From positions 4,206-50,053 of the forward strand of contig CADCUK010000025.1 in assembly GCA_902805865.1 (NCBI GenBank): a DNA stretch of 45,848 nt, written 5' to 3'. Numbering within the stretch: the stretch's first letter is position 1; each line of letters begins with the position of its first letter. The position numbers were made by a program, and so were the translations under genes. The notes below the pieces were generated by a model. That model was not told the origin of the DNA, made no database searches, and saw only the letters and a program-made list of their open reading frames with translations. The stretch comes from an uncultured Nocardioidaceae bacterium (GTDB lineage: Bacteria > Actinomycetota > Actinomycetes > Propionibacteriales > Nocardioidaceae). This document shows, in pieces, positions 8,365-15,710 of this stretch.

Positions 8365-9228
8365 ATGTCCTCCCGACCTCCCGGGATCCTCTACCTGCTC
8401 ACCCGGCCCTCGATGTTCCTGCTGCACGTGCCCGCGGTCGCCGCCGTGGTCGCTGCGGTGCTGCTGGGGAACTGGCAGCTCGGCGCCTGGCAGATGCACC
8501 GCGAGGACCGGTCGGCCGAGCTGGCGGATGCGGACCCGGTGCCGTTGCAGGACGTCATGGGTCCCGACGACGTCTTTCCCGCCGACGGGGTGGGCCGTCC
8601 GGTGACGCTTGCCGGTGAGTGGCGCCCCGACTCCGTCGTGTACGTCGCGGACAGGGTGCTGGACGGCGACGACGGCTTCTGGATGGTGGTTCCGCTCGTC
8701 ACCTGCGGCGGTCCCGAAAGTGTCTCCGAGAGCGGCTGCGCCGATCCGGCTTCGATGCCGGTCGTCACCGGATGGACCGCCGAGGTCGAGGACGCTCCCG
8801 GTCCCCCGACCGGGGATGCCGAGGTCACCGGTTGGCTGCAGCCGGGTGAGGGAGCCGAGGAGCCTGACGCCGACCCGGCGGACCGGGTGCTGCCGTCCCT
8901 GCGCATCGCGGAGCTGCTGCAACGGGTGGACGAAGACCTCTACGGCGGCTACGTGATCCTGGAGAGCCCCGCCGAGGCACGCAGCGGGCTGTCAGCGGTG
9001 ACCCCTGACTCGTTGCCCGAGGCGCCGACGTCGACGGCGCTGCGCAACCTGCTCTACGGCATCGAGTGGTGGCTGTTCGCGGGGTTCGCGGTGTTCCTGT
9101 GGTGGCGGTGGACCAAGGACGAGGTGGACGCGATGCGCGCCCGCGCGGCCGGGGATGTGAGCCCGGTCTCGGACGACGCGCAGGACGGCTCGGCGGTGCC
9201 GGACGCTCGGATACCGTCGGAGCCGTGA
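8365..9228 (+). CDS. SURF1 family cytochrome oxidase assembly protein
   Basis: 287 residues. A membrane span at about 16–35 precedes GNWQLGAWQMHRED, the family's N-terminal signature. A long extracytoplasmic domain follows, with GRPVTLAGEW and a DDGFWMVVPLVT segment. A second span at about 232–250 (YGIEWWLFAGFAVFLWWRW) is the typical SURF1 C-terminal helix. SURF1 proteins help haem a insertion into subunit I of aa3-type cytochrome c oxidase. The extracytoplasmic part contains two cysteines (TCGG, SGCADP) that may be oxidised. The stop overlaps the next start in GTGA, coupling it to the DUF3817 gene. Confidence 0.92.
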   Translation: MSSRPPGILYLLTRPSMFLLHVPAVAAVVAAVLLGNWQLGAWQMHREDRSAELADADPVPLQDVMGPDDVFPADGVGRPVTLAGEWRPDSVVYVADRVLDGDDGFWMVVPLVTCGGPESVSESGCADPASMPVVTGWTAEVEDAPGPPTGDAEVTGWLQPGEGAEEPDADPADRVLPSLRIAELLQRVDEDLYGGYVILESPAEARSGLSAVTPDSLPEAPTSTALRNLLYGIEWWLFAGFAVFLWWRWTKDEVDAMRARAAGDVSPVSDDAQDGSAVPDARIPSEP

Positions 9229-9593
9229 ACTCGCTGCTGACCGGCTACCGGGTGATGGCCACGGTGGTCGGCGTGCTCCTCGTCGTGCTGTGCCTGATCG
9301 GGCTCCCCCTGCACTGGGCGCACCTCGTGGAGCCGTCCTGGTTCCCTGTCGGCAGCGACGGCGAGCGGCTCGGTGACGCGATCTCGGAGTACCTTGGTGT
9401 GGCGCACGGCTGGCTCTACATGATCTTCGTCTTCGTGACGTTCGCGCTCTCCCGGCGGGCGCAGTGGGACCTCGGCTTCACACTGGTCACGATCCTCAGC
9501 GGGACCGTCCCGCTCCTGTCGTTCTGGGCGGAGCGTCGAGCGACACGGGCCGTGAAACGGCTGCTGGCCGACCCGGTGCCCGCGCACTCCTAG
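9225..9593 (+). CDS. DUF3817 integral membrane protein
   Basis: 122 residues from a GTG that overlaps the SURF1 stop by four bases. It begins NSLLTGYRVMATVVGV and has three hydrophobic segments: about 8–27, a central LGVAHGWLYMIFVFVTFAL, and FTLVTILSGTVPLLSFWAERR. The HGWLYMIF and SFWAERR motifs are characteristic of DUF3817, an actinobacterial membrane family often adjacent to SURF1. Function unknown; the gene pairing suggests a respiratory or membrane assembly role. Confidence 0.88.
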   Translation: MNSLLTGYRVMATVVGVLLVVLCLIGLPLHWAHLVEPSWFPVGSDGERLGDAISEYLGVAHGWLYMIFVFVTFALSRRAQWDLGFTLVTILSGTVPLLSFWAERRATRAVKRLLADPVPAHS

Positions 9594-9603
9594 GAGCGGC
9601 GAG

Positions 9604-9621
9604 CACCTGGCCGGCCAGGTG
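9604..9621. terminator. 18-bp perfect palindrome between convergent genes
   Basis: CACCTGGCCGGCCAGGTG lies between the stops of the DUF3817 gene (+) and the 11-residue-repeat gene (-). Being symmetric, it could end transcription from both sides, although no T-run follows. Confidence 0.4.
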
Positions 9622-9657
9622 ACACGAGGTCGTGCCGTCAGCGCAGTGGAGCGCGGG

Positions 9658-10446
9658 TCACTCCTTGATTTCGATCTTCTCCGCGGGGGAGTCCGGGGTC
9701 GTCGGCTCGTGCGGGGTGTCGGTCGCATCCGAGGCGGCCTCGTCAGGGCTGCCTCCACCGGCGTCGGTGGGGCTGGGCTCGCCGGCCGTGACGCTGACGC
9801 CACCCTGGGGACCGGTCGCCTCGTCGGTCTGGTCATCTGTCTGGGCGGCATCAGCAGCAGCGAGCCCGGCCACGGCGGCGGCGGGAGCGGACGCGGTCTC
9901 GGCGGCCTGCTCGGTCGTGCTGGGGGCGGGCGCCGGGGTCGGGCGACCGGGCGGGGTCGACTGCCACTGGGGCTCGGCGCCGTTGCTCCGCAGCTTCTGG
10001 GCGATCACGGCAGCGGCCGCGCCGATGCCGGCCACCACGAACAGCTTCTTGAGCCGGCCGGAACCCTTCGAGCGCTTGGCGGCAGCGGCGACGACCGCGG
10101 GGGTCGCCTTGTCGGGCAGCGACTCGTCGAGCTTCACCGCGACGGTGCCGGCGAGGTCCGCGAGCCGCTCCTTGGCGTCGCCGACGACCGGGGTGAGCCG
10201 GTCGCGGGCGTCCTCGACCACGGGGGTGAGCCGGCCACGGGCGTCCTCGACCACCGGCGTCAGCCGGATCCGGGCGTCCTCGACGACAGGAGTGATGCGC
10301 TCGCGGGCGTCCGCGACGACCGGCGCGAGGCGCTCACGGGCGTCCTCGACCGCGGGGCCGATGCGGTCCTGCAGGTCACTCGCCTGAACCTTCGCCTGGC
10401 CCACGGCCAGCGCGAGCTTCGACGCGGACTTCTTCTTGGACGCCAT
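9658..10446 (-). CDS. Membrane protein with six 11-residue amphipathic repeats
   Basis: 262 residues from the ATG giving MASKKKSASKLAL, preceded by GGGAG as ribosome binding site. Residues 33–98 are six tandem 11-mers of form V-E-D-A-R-x-R-L-T-P-V, an amphipathic helical repeat with regular prolines, like apolipoprotein/LEA-type 11-mers. A membrane span is likely at 134–150 (KLFVVAGIGAAAAVIAQKL), preceded by a Lys/Arg-rich patch. The last about 100 residues are Ala/Pro/Thr/Glu-rich and low complexity. Frame continues upstream of 10446 but lacks repeat or membrane features. Layout suggests a membrane-anchored protein with a repeat helix lying on a membrane or polymer; I do not recognise a named family. 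Confidence 0.75.
   Translation of the reverse strand: MASKKKSASKLALAVGQAKVQASDLQDRIGPAVEDARERLAPVVADARERITPVVEDARIRLTPVVEDARGRLTPVVEDARDRLTPVVGDAKERLADLAGTVAVKLDESLPDKATPAVVAAAAKRSKGSGRLKKLFVVAGIGAAAAVIAQKLRSNGAEPQWQSTPPGRPTPAPAPSTTEQAAETASAPAAAVAGLAAADAAQTDDQTDEATGPQGGVSVTAGEPSPTDAGGGSPDEAASDATDTPHEPTTPDSPAEKIEIKE
10153..10350 (-). repeat. 33-bp tandem repeat, six copies
   Basis: Six consecutive 33-base units encode the 11-residue repeats. The plus strand shows recurring GGGCGTCCTCGACCAC blocks at regular 33-base spacing. The middle copies are most alike, as expected for expansion by unequal exchange, and the outer ones are degenerate. Confidence 0.85.
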
Positions 10447-10669
10447 CCTCAACTCCCTGTTTCGACTTGTCTGTTGGCGGGCCTCGAGCGCCGGATCGGC
10501 GTCGCGACGGGCGCACGGAATCGCTGCACCACTGCCCATGTCAACCGTTCCCTGCCCATGGGGCAGGAAACCCCATGCGGGGGCGCGTGACAAGATCGGT
10601 GACGGACTGGACCGCCAGGCGGAGACCCCCTGTCCGACCGATCTCAGCAGCGACCCGAAAGGCAGGCCG

Positions 10670-11191
10670 GTGGCCGACACCTACGCAACCCTGAAGACCA
10701 ACCGCGGCGACATCGCGATCAAGCTGTTCCCGGACCACGCGCCGGCGACCGTGCGCAACTTCGTGGAGCTCGCCAACGGTCAGAAGGAGTACAAGGACCC
10801 CACCACCGGCGAGAAGAAGACCGGCAGGTTCTACGACGGGCTGACCTTCCACCGCATCATCGACGGGTTCATGATCCAGGGCGGCGACCCGCGCGGCGAC
10901 GGTCGCGGCGGTCCCGGCTACACCTTCAAGGACGAGTTCCACCCCGAGCTCCAGTTCGACCGTCCCTACCTGCTCGCGATGGCCAACGCAGGTCCGGGCA
11001 CCAACGGGTCGCAGTTCTTCATCACCGTCACGCCGACGCCTCACCTGAACCGGAAGCACACGATCTTCGGCGAGGTCGCCGACGCCGAGGCGCGCGCGGT
11101 GGTCGACGCGATCGCCACCACCAAGGTCGGGCCGATGGACCGGCCGGCCGACCCGGTCGTGATCGAGACGGTCACGGTCGAGGACCGCTGA
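10670..11191 (+). CDS. ppiA: Peptidyl-prolyl cis-trans isomerase, cyclophilin type
   Basis: 173 residues. The GTG start giving MADTYATLKTNRGDIAIKL is chosen because the cyclophilin fold begins there and AAAGG lies about eight bases upstream. Signature FHRIIDGFMIQGGDP is at 60–74 with catalytic R62, and NGSQFFITV at 112–120 supplies the proline pocket. There is no signal peptide, so it acts in the cytoplasm as a protein-folding isomerase. The position between gyrA and crgA matches mycobacterial ppiA. It is divergent from the 11-mer repeat gene across 223 bases that contain a CCTGCCC-ATG-GGGCAGG inverted repeat (10551–10567). Confidence 0.95.
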   Translation: MADTYATLKTNRGDIAIKLFPDHAPATVRNFVELANGQKEYKDPTTGEKKTGRFYDGLTFHRIIDGFMIQGGDPRGDGRGGPGYTFKDEFHPELQFDRPYLLAMANAGPGTNGSQFFITVTPTPHLNRKHTIFGEVADAEARAVVDAIATTKVGPMDRPADPVVIETVTVEDR

Positions 11192-11255
11192 CCCCGACCC
11201 GGCACCCAGACCCAGGTCCTGACCCAGCACCCGACCAGCCGACCGCGGGACATCG

Positions 11256-12155
11256 ATGAGCGACGAGCCGACAGAGGTCGGCAGCGAGCAGCAGCTGACG
11301 CCGACGTGCTACCGGCACGACGGCCGGGAGACCCATATCCGCTGCCAGCGCTGCGAGCGGCCGATCTGCCCTGACTGCATGCGCCAGGCCTCGGTCGGCT
11401 TCCACTGCCCCGACTGCGTCCAGGAGGCAGCCCGCACGACTCGCCAGCCACGCACGGCGTACGGCGGCCGGCGGCGGGGATCGCCGGGACTGGTGACCAC
11501 CACGCTCATCGTGATCAACCTCGTGGTCTTCGTGCTGGTCGCGGCCACCGGCGGCTCCGACGGCTGGCTGCTCCCGCAGCTCGCGCTCATCCCCGTCGGA
11601 GCGGTCTACCTCGTCAACGGACAGCCGGACTTCGTCGAGGGCATCGCCGACGGAGCGGCCTGGCAGCTCGTCACCTCGATGTTCACCCACGTCGAGATCT
11701 GGCACATCGGCTTCAACATGCTCGCGTTGTACGTCCTGGGGCCGCAGCTGGAGATGGTGCTCGGCCGGGCGAGGTTCCTGGCGCTGTACCTCCTCTCCGG
11801 GCTCGTCGGCAGCGCAACGGTCTACTGGCTGGCCCAGGAGAGCTCGGTGACCGTCGGGGCGTCGGGGTCGTTGTTCGGGCTGATGGCGGCGCTGCTCGTG
11901 GTGGCCATCAAGGTCCGCGGCGACGTGCAGGGACTCCTCACGCTGGTCGCGATCAACATCGCGATCACGATCTTCGGACGCGGGTTCATCTCGTGGCAGG
12001 GACACCTGGGCGGGTTCGTGGGCGGGCTCCTCCTCGCCTTTGCGCTGGTCTACGCCCCGCGCGCGAGCCGCACGACCTGGCAGGTGCTCGGCGTCTCGCT
12101 GATCGCGCTGGCGACGGCCGCTGCGGTGGTGGCCCGCACGCTCGTGCTCACCTGA
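11256..12155 (+). CDS. Rhomboid family intramembrane serine protease with N-terminal zinc finger
   Basis: 299 residues. The N-terminus holds a B-box-like zinc-binding module with C18, H21, C30, C33, C38, C41, H50, C51 and C54. Six or seven membrane segments follow from residue 80. Rhomboid hallmarks are HIGFN (H150, N154), catalytic S203 in GASGSLFG and H250 in GHLGGFVGG, giving an intact Ser-His dyad. The family cleaves transmembrane substrates inside the bilayer; the cytoplasmic zinc module is common in actinobacterial members and may bind substrate or partner proteins. It lies 64 bases after ppiA on the same strand. Confidence 0.94.
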   Translation: MSDEPTEVGSEQQLTPTCYRHDGRETHIRCQRCERPICPDCMRQASVGFHCPDCVQEAARTTRQPRTAYGGRRRGSPGLVTTTLIVINLVVFVLVAATGGSDGWLLPQLALIPVGAVYLVNGQPDFVEGIADGAAWQLVTSMFTHVEIWHIGFNMLALYVLGPQLEMVLGRARFLALYLLSGLVGSATVYWLAQESSVTVGASGSLFGLMAALLVVAIKVRGDVQGLLTLVAINIAITIFGRGFISWQGHLGGFVGGLLLAFALVYAPRASRTTWQVLGVSLIALATAAAVVARTLVLT

Positions 12156-12213
12156 CAGCGGGCTGTCCGGATGCCCGTCCGGATGCACTGGGGGCCGCGA
12201 CGGGTTCCGGCGA

Positions 12214-12292
12214 GTTTCCACACCTGGGGAAACACCTGTGGAGAACTACACCCGTGTCATTCGCCCACAGCGAAGTCCACAGTTGTGGAAAC
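12214..12292. promoter_or_regulatory. Cluster of DnaA-box-like 9-mers
   Basis: In 79 bases there are four elements with the TCCACA core. GTTTCCACA is at 12214, TTCTCCACA (minus strand, 12237–12245) fits TTNTCCACA fully, AAGTCCACA is at 12273, and GTTTCCACA (minus strand) is at 12284–12292. The last two form a near palindrome TCCACAGTTGTGGA. The stretch is the AT-richest intergenic part of the window and lies between the convergent rhomboid and crgA genes. It may titrate DnaA; it is too small and wrongly placed to be oriC itself. Confidence 0.45.
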
Positions 12293-12384
12293 CGCTGACA
12301 GGGGGATGCCCCACGCACGGCGCTGCATGCATCCGGTGTCGAGCCGCCTAGACCAGCGTGCCTGTGCGGTCCCCAGCAGTGCGC

Positions 12385-12825
12385 TCACTCCCAGCGGGTG
12401 GCGTAGACGAAGCCGACGGTCATGAAGCCGATCCCGACCAGGAGGTTGTAGTTCCCCAGCTCACGGAACACCGGGATGCTGGCGTCCTGGCTGGTCACGT
12501 AGTAGACGATGATCCACGCCAGGCCGAGCAGGAAGCTGCCGAGCATGCCGACCACGACGCCACGACCGCGTCCGAGGGGGGTCCGCCGGTTCGCTGCGAT
12601 GATGAGCCCCAGGAACAGTGCGCCGAAGCCGATCAGGAAGTTCCAGTCCCCGAGGTCGGCCATCCAGGTCGGCTTGAGGTCGTCGTACACGGCGAAGACG
12701 TAGTAGCCCACCCACGCGATGCCGCCCACCACGAGCAGAGCCGCCAGTCCGGTGCGGACCACCGAGATGGAGTCGGCTGCCGGAGGGGTCTTCTCTCGCG
12801 CGCTTGCACTGCGAGGCTTGGACAC
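12385..12825 (-). CDS. crgA: Cell division protein CrgA, internally duplicated (four membrane spans)
   Basis: 146 residues from a GTG start (MSKPRSASAREK) with AGGAGA upstream. CrgA is a small septal membrane protein that interacts with FtsZ and peptidoglycan synthases in actinobacteria and normally has about 85–95 residues and two membrane spans. Here the C-terminal half (99–144: FLLGLAWIIVYYV … LGNYNLLVGIGFMTVGFVYATRW) is a full CrgA unit. The N-terminal half (31–79: LVVGGIAWVGYYVF … LGDWNFLIGFGALFLGLIIAANR) repeats the same pattern. The result is a four-span fused dimer-like protein. It lies beside the DUF881 gene and the pkn/pbp operon, the expected context. Confidence 0.9.
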   Translation of the reverse strand: MSKPRSASAREKTPPAADSISVVRTGLAALLVVGGIAWVGYYVFAVYDDLKPTWMADLGDWNFLIGFGALFLGLIIAANRRTPLGRGRGVVVGMLGSFLLGLAWIIVYYVTSQDASIPVFRELGNYNLLVGIGFMTVGFVYATRWE

Positions 12826-12972
12826 GGGATCTCCTGATGATCGGGGGCTGTGACCCGCGCCGCCCCCGACGAGAAGTCCGGGCGGGGCAGGTGGATGCGT
12901 CGGTTAGCGTAGTAGGCGGCGGGCACCGGTCCCGCATCCAACCCCGACGCGCGACCGAGGACTTCCCCCCAC

Positions 12973-13854
12973 ATGGACGGCAGCGGCACCCACAGGAAAC
13001 CCGGCGCCCGTGCCGTCCGGTCGTCCCTCACGCACCGCCTCGTCCGGCTGCGTGGTCCACTGGGCGGTCCACTGCGCGGGAGCAGCGGTGCGGATGGCGG
13101 CGGCACCCCCACGCGCGGTCGCAGCCTGGGCTGGCGGCTCGCCACTCCGGTGGCGTTCCTCGGCGCCGGCGCCCTGCTCGTCACGAGCGGGGTCAACTCG
13201 GCGGGCACGGACCTCCGTCCCAGCCAGTACGCCGACCTCGCGGACCTCGCCCAGCAGGAGACCGACCGGGTCGCCGGTCTGCAGGACCGGGTCGCGGAGC
13301 TCACCGCCGAGATCGAGGAGCTCAGCGGGGAGCTCGACAGCGGGACGATGGACCAGGTGCAGGCCGACATCGACGCACTGTCCGGACCCGCGGGGCTGAC
13401 GGCGATGAAGGGGCCGGGGCTCACCGTCACCCTCGAGGATGCGCCCGAGGCGATCCGTGACTCGGTGAGCGACGAGAACGTGAGGGACACGATCGTCCAC
13501 CAGCAGGACATCCAGGCCGTGGTCAACGCGATGTGGGCCGGTGGGGCCGAGGCGATGACGCTTCAAGGGCAGCGGGTGGTGTCGACGACCGGGATCAAGT
13601 GCGTCGGCAACACCGTGCTGCTGCACGGCGTGACCTACTCACCGCCGTACGTCATCTCGGCTGTCGGCGACCCGGACGTGATGCGGGAGAGCATCGAGTC
13701 CAGCCCCTACATCCAGGCCTACCTCGACGCCGTCGAGCAGTGGCGGGTCGGCTGGGACGTCGAGGTCGAGGAGTCGATCGAGGCTCCGGCGTACGCCGGC
13801 ACGACCGACATGAGGTACGCGCGGGCCACCGCGAACGGCTCGGACGGGAGCTGA
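12973..13854 (+). CDS. DUF881 family protein
   Basis: 293 residues. An Arg-rich cytoplasmic N-terminus precedes one membrane span at about 59–76 (AFLGAGALLVTSGVNS). A coiled coil (about 95–125, QDRVAELTAEIEELSGEL) leads into the DUF881 fold with GPGLTVTLEDA, QDIQAVVNAMWAGGAEAM, NTVLLHGVTYSPPYVI and AIG-like AVGDPD. Homologues sit beside crgA in mycobacteria and in the Firmicutes ylx cell-division region. A membrane-anchored extracytoplasmic role in division or envelope maintenance is inferred. The start is uncertain; the ribosome binding site is weak and nearby alternatives would trim the Arg-rich tail only. Confidence 0.88.
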   Translation: MDGSGTHRKPGARAVRSSLTHRLVRLRGPLGGPLRGSSGADGGGTPTRGRSLGWRLATPVAFLGAGALLVTSGVNSAGTDLRPSQYADLADLAQQETDRVAGLQDRVAELTAEIEELSGELDSGTMDQVQADIDALSGPAGLTAMKGPGLTVTLEDAPEAIRDSVSDENVRDTIVHQQDIQAVVNAMWAGGAEAMTLQGQRVVSTTGIKCVGNTVLLHGVTYSPPYVISAVGDPDVMRESIESSPYIQAYLDAVEQWRVGWDVEVEESIEAPAYAGTTDMRYARATANGSDGS

Positions 13855-13863
13855 CCCGGCGGT

Positions 13864-15708
13864 CTACTGCTGACCGGGGGCGTCCTCACGACCCTGACCG
13901 TTCCCCTGGCCGCCGCCACCCGCGCCCTCGGACGGCGTTGCGCTCTCGGTGGGGACCGTCGGAGTCGGAGTCGGGGTCGGGGTCGGGGTCGGGGTGGGAG
14001 TCGCGGTCTCCGACGGGGTCGGTGTCGGCTCCGGCTCCTTGTAGTCCGAGACCCTGATCGAGACCGTCGATCCCCGCGGTGCCGTGCTGAGGCCACCCGG
14101 GTCCTGGCTGAGCACCGTGCCCCGCTCGGAAGGCGTGTCGGCGTCGAAGCTGACGTCGACCTCGAACCCGGCGTCCTCGAGCTCGGCGACCGCCTCGTCC
14201 TCGGTCATCCCTACGACGTTCGGCACCTCGGAAGGGCCGGTGGACACGTAGATCGTGACCGTGGAGCCGGCCTCCACCGACGTGGCGGGCCGCGGGTTGC
14301 TGTCGATGACGAGCCCCTGGGGCTCGTCGGAGTCCTGCTCGACGGCGTCGACGTCGAGGCCGAGGTCGGTCAGCTGGGCGGTGGCGTCCCGCTCGGACTG
14401 GCCGAGCACGTCGGGCACGGTGACCATCTCCGAGCCTGCGGAGATGACGACGTCCACCTCGGACCCCGCGTCGGCGACGTCGCCCGGCTCGGGGTCCTGC
14501 TCGAGCACGCGGCCCTTCTCGACGTCGTCGGAGCTCTCCTGGCTCACCGTCCCGAGCTCCAGCCCCTCGGCCTCGAGCCGGCGCTCCGCAGCCCGCTCGG
14601 TCATGTTCGTGACCTGCGGGACCGTCACCTGCTCGGCCTCGGGAGAGTCGAAGAACTGCACCGCCGCTGCGATGCCGCCGATCAGCAGCGCCAGCAGCAC
14701 CAGCACCAGGACCACGATCGGCCAGCGCTTGCGGCGCTCGTCCTCCTCCGGCTCCGGGTCGGCGGTCGGACGGAAGATCGAGGTCGGCTCGCCCGGGGCG
14801 GGGGCGGCGGGCGCCGCCGCGATCACGGCGGTCGGTGCGTCGACCGGCTGGCCGTCGAGGTAGCGCTGCACGTCGGCCCGCATCTCGTCGGCGCTCTGGT
14901 ACCGGTCCTCCACCCGCTTGGCGAGCGACTTCATCACGATCGAGTCGAGCTGGGGAGGCAGGTCCGGGTCGTGCACGCTCGGCGCCTCGGGCGTCTCCCG
15001 GACGTGCTGGTAGGCGACCGAGAACGGGCTGTCACCGACGAACGGTGGGCGTCCGACGAGCAGCTCGTAGAGCAGGCACCCTGCCGAGTAGACGTCGCTG
15101 CGCGAGTCCACGGTCTCCCCCCGGGCCTGCTCGGGGGAGAGGTACTGCGCCGTGCCGACGACGGCCTGGGTCTGCGTCACCGAGGAGGTGCCCTCGGTGA
15201 TCGCACGGGCGATGCCGAAGTCCATGACCTTCACGTCGCCGGACGGGGTCAGCATGACGTTGGCGGGCTTGATGTCGCGGTGGATGATGCCGGCCCGGTG
15301 GCTGTACTCGAGGGCGGCGAGCACGCCGACCATGATCTCCAGCGCGCGCTCCGGCAGGAGCTTGCGGCCGTCGTCGAGCACCTCGCGCAGGGTGCGGCCG
15401 GGGACGTACTCCATCACGATGTACGGCTGGACGTGCGTCCCGTCGGCGGCCATCTCCTCGCCGGAGTCGTAGACCGCGACGATGTTGGGGTGGTTCAACC
15501 CGGCAGCCGACTGCGCCTCACGGCGGAAGCGTGCCTGGAACGTGGGGTCGCTCGCCAGGTCGACCCGCAGCCGCTTGATCGCGACGGTCCGGCCCAGTCG
15601 GACGTCGGTGCCGCTCCGCACCTCGGCCATGCCGCCGCGGCCGAGCAGGTCACCGAGCTCGTAGCGCCCGCCGACTCGGGCGCCGCCGCCCTGGGTCTCC
15701 TGGTCCAT
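13864..15708 (-). CDS. pknB: Transmembrane Ser/Thr protein kinase PknB with PASTA domains
   Basis: 614 residues, last gene of the operon. Kinase domain (about 16–285) shows the Gly loop GRGGMAEV, K45, HRDIKPANVML with catalytic D145, DFG at 163–165 and the activation loop TSSVTQTQAVVGTAQYLSPE carrying the Thr residues autophosphorylated in PknB. A juxtamembrane linker leads to one span at about 330–350. Three extracellular PASTA units follow (about 360–555: VPQV, VPDV and VPNV), binding muropeptides or lipid II in known relatives. The usual fourth PASTA is missing; instead there is a Pro-Thr repeat and a Gly/Gln/Asn tail of about 55 residues. pknA ends two bases upstream. Confidence 0.96.
   Translation of the reverse strand: MDQETQGGGARVGGRYELGDLLGRGGMAEVRSGTDVRLGRTVAIKRLRVDLASDPTFQARFRREAQSAAGLNHPNIVAVYDSGEEMAADGTHVQPYIVMEYVPGRTLREVLDDGRKLLPERALEIMVGVLAALEYSHRAGIIHRDIKPANVMLTPSGDVKVMDFGIARAITEGTSSVTQTQAVVGTAQYLSPEQARGETVDSRSDVYSAGCLLYELLVGRPPFVGDSPFSVAYQHVRETPEAPSVHDPDLPPQLDSIVMKSLAKRVEDRYQSADEMRADVQRYLDGQPVDAPTAVIAAAPAAPAPGEPTSIFRPTADPEPEEDERRKRWPIVVLVLVLLALLIGGIAAAVQFFDSPEAEQVTVPQVTNMTERAAERRLEAEGLELGTVSQESSDDVEKGRVLEQDPEPGDVADAGSEVDVVISAGSEMVTVPDVLGQSERDATAQLTDLGLDVDAVEQDSDEPQGLVIDSNPRPATSVEAGSTVTIYVSTGPSEVPNVVGMTEDEAVAELEDAGFEVDVSFDADTPSERGTVLSQDPGGLSTAPRGSTVSIRVSDYKEPEPTPTPSETATPTPTPTPTPTPTPTVPTESATPSEGAGGGGQGNGQGREDAPGQQ
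13957..14035 (-). repeat. Pro-Thr coding simple repeat in pknB
   Basis: A GGGGTC-type hexamer repeat on the plus strand codes for alternating Pro-Thr in the extracellular tail of PknB. Copy number is likely to vary between strains because the unit is short and nearly perfect in the middle. Confidence 0.75.
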
Positions 15709-15710
15709 GT

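Noticed and set aside
10551-10567. CCTGCCC-ATG-GGGCAGG inverted repeat as an operator for ppiA
   Set aside because: The arms are only seven GC-rich bases and it lies about 100 bases upstream of the start; such repeats are expected by chance here.
12156-12384. Replication origin oriC
   Set aside because: DnaA-box-like motifs are few, no AT-rich unwinding region is seen, and oriC normally flanks dnaA, which is not in the window.
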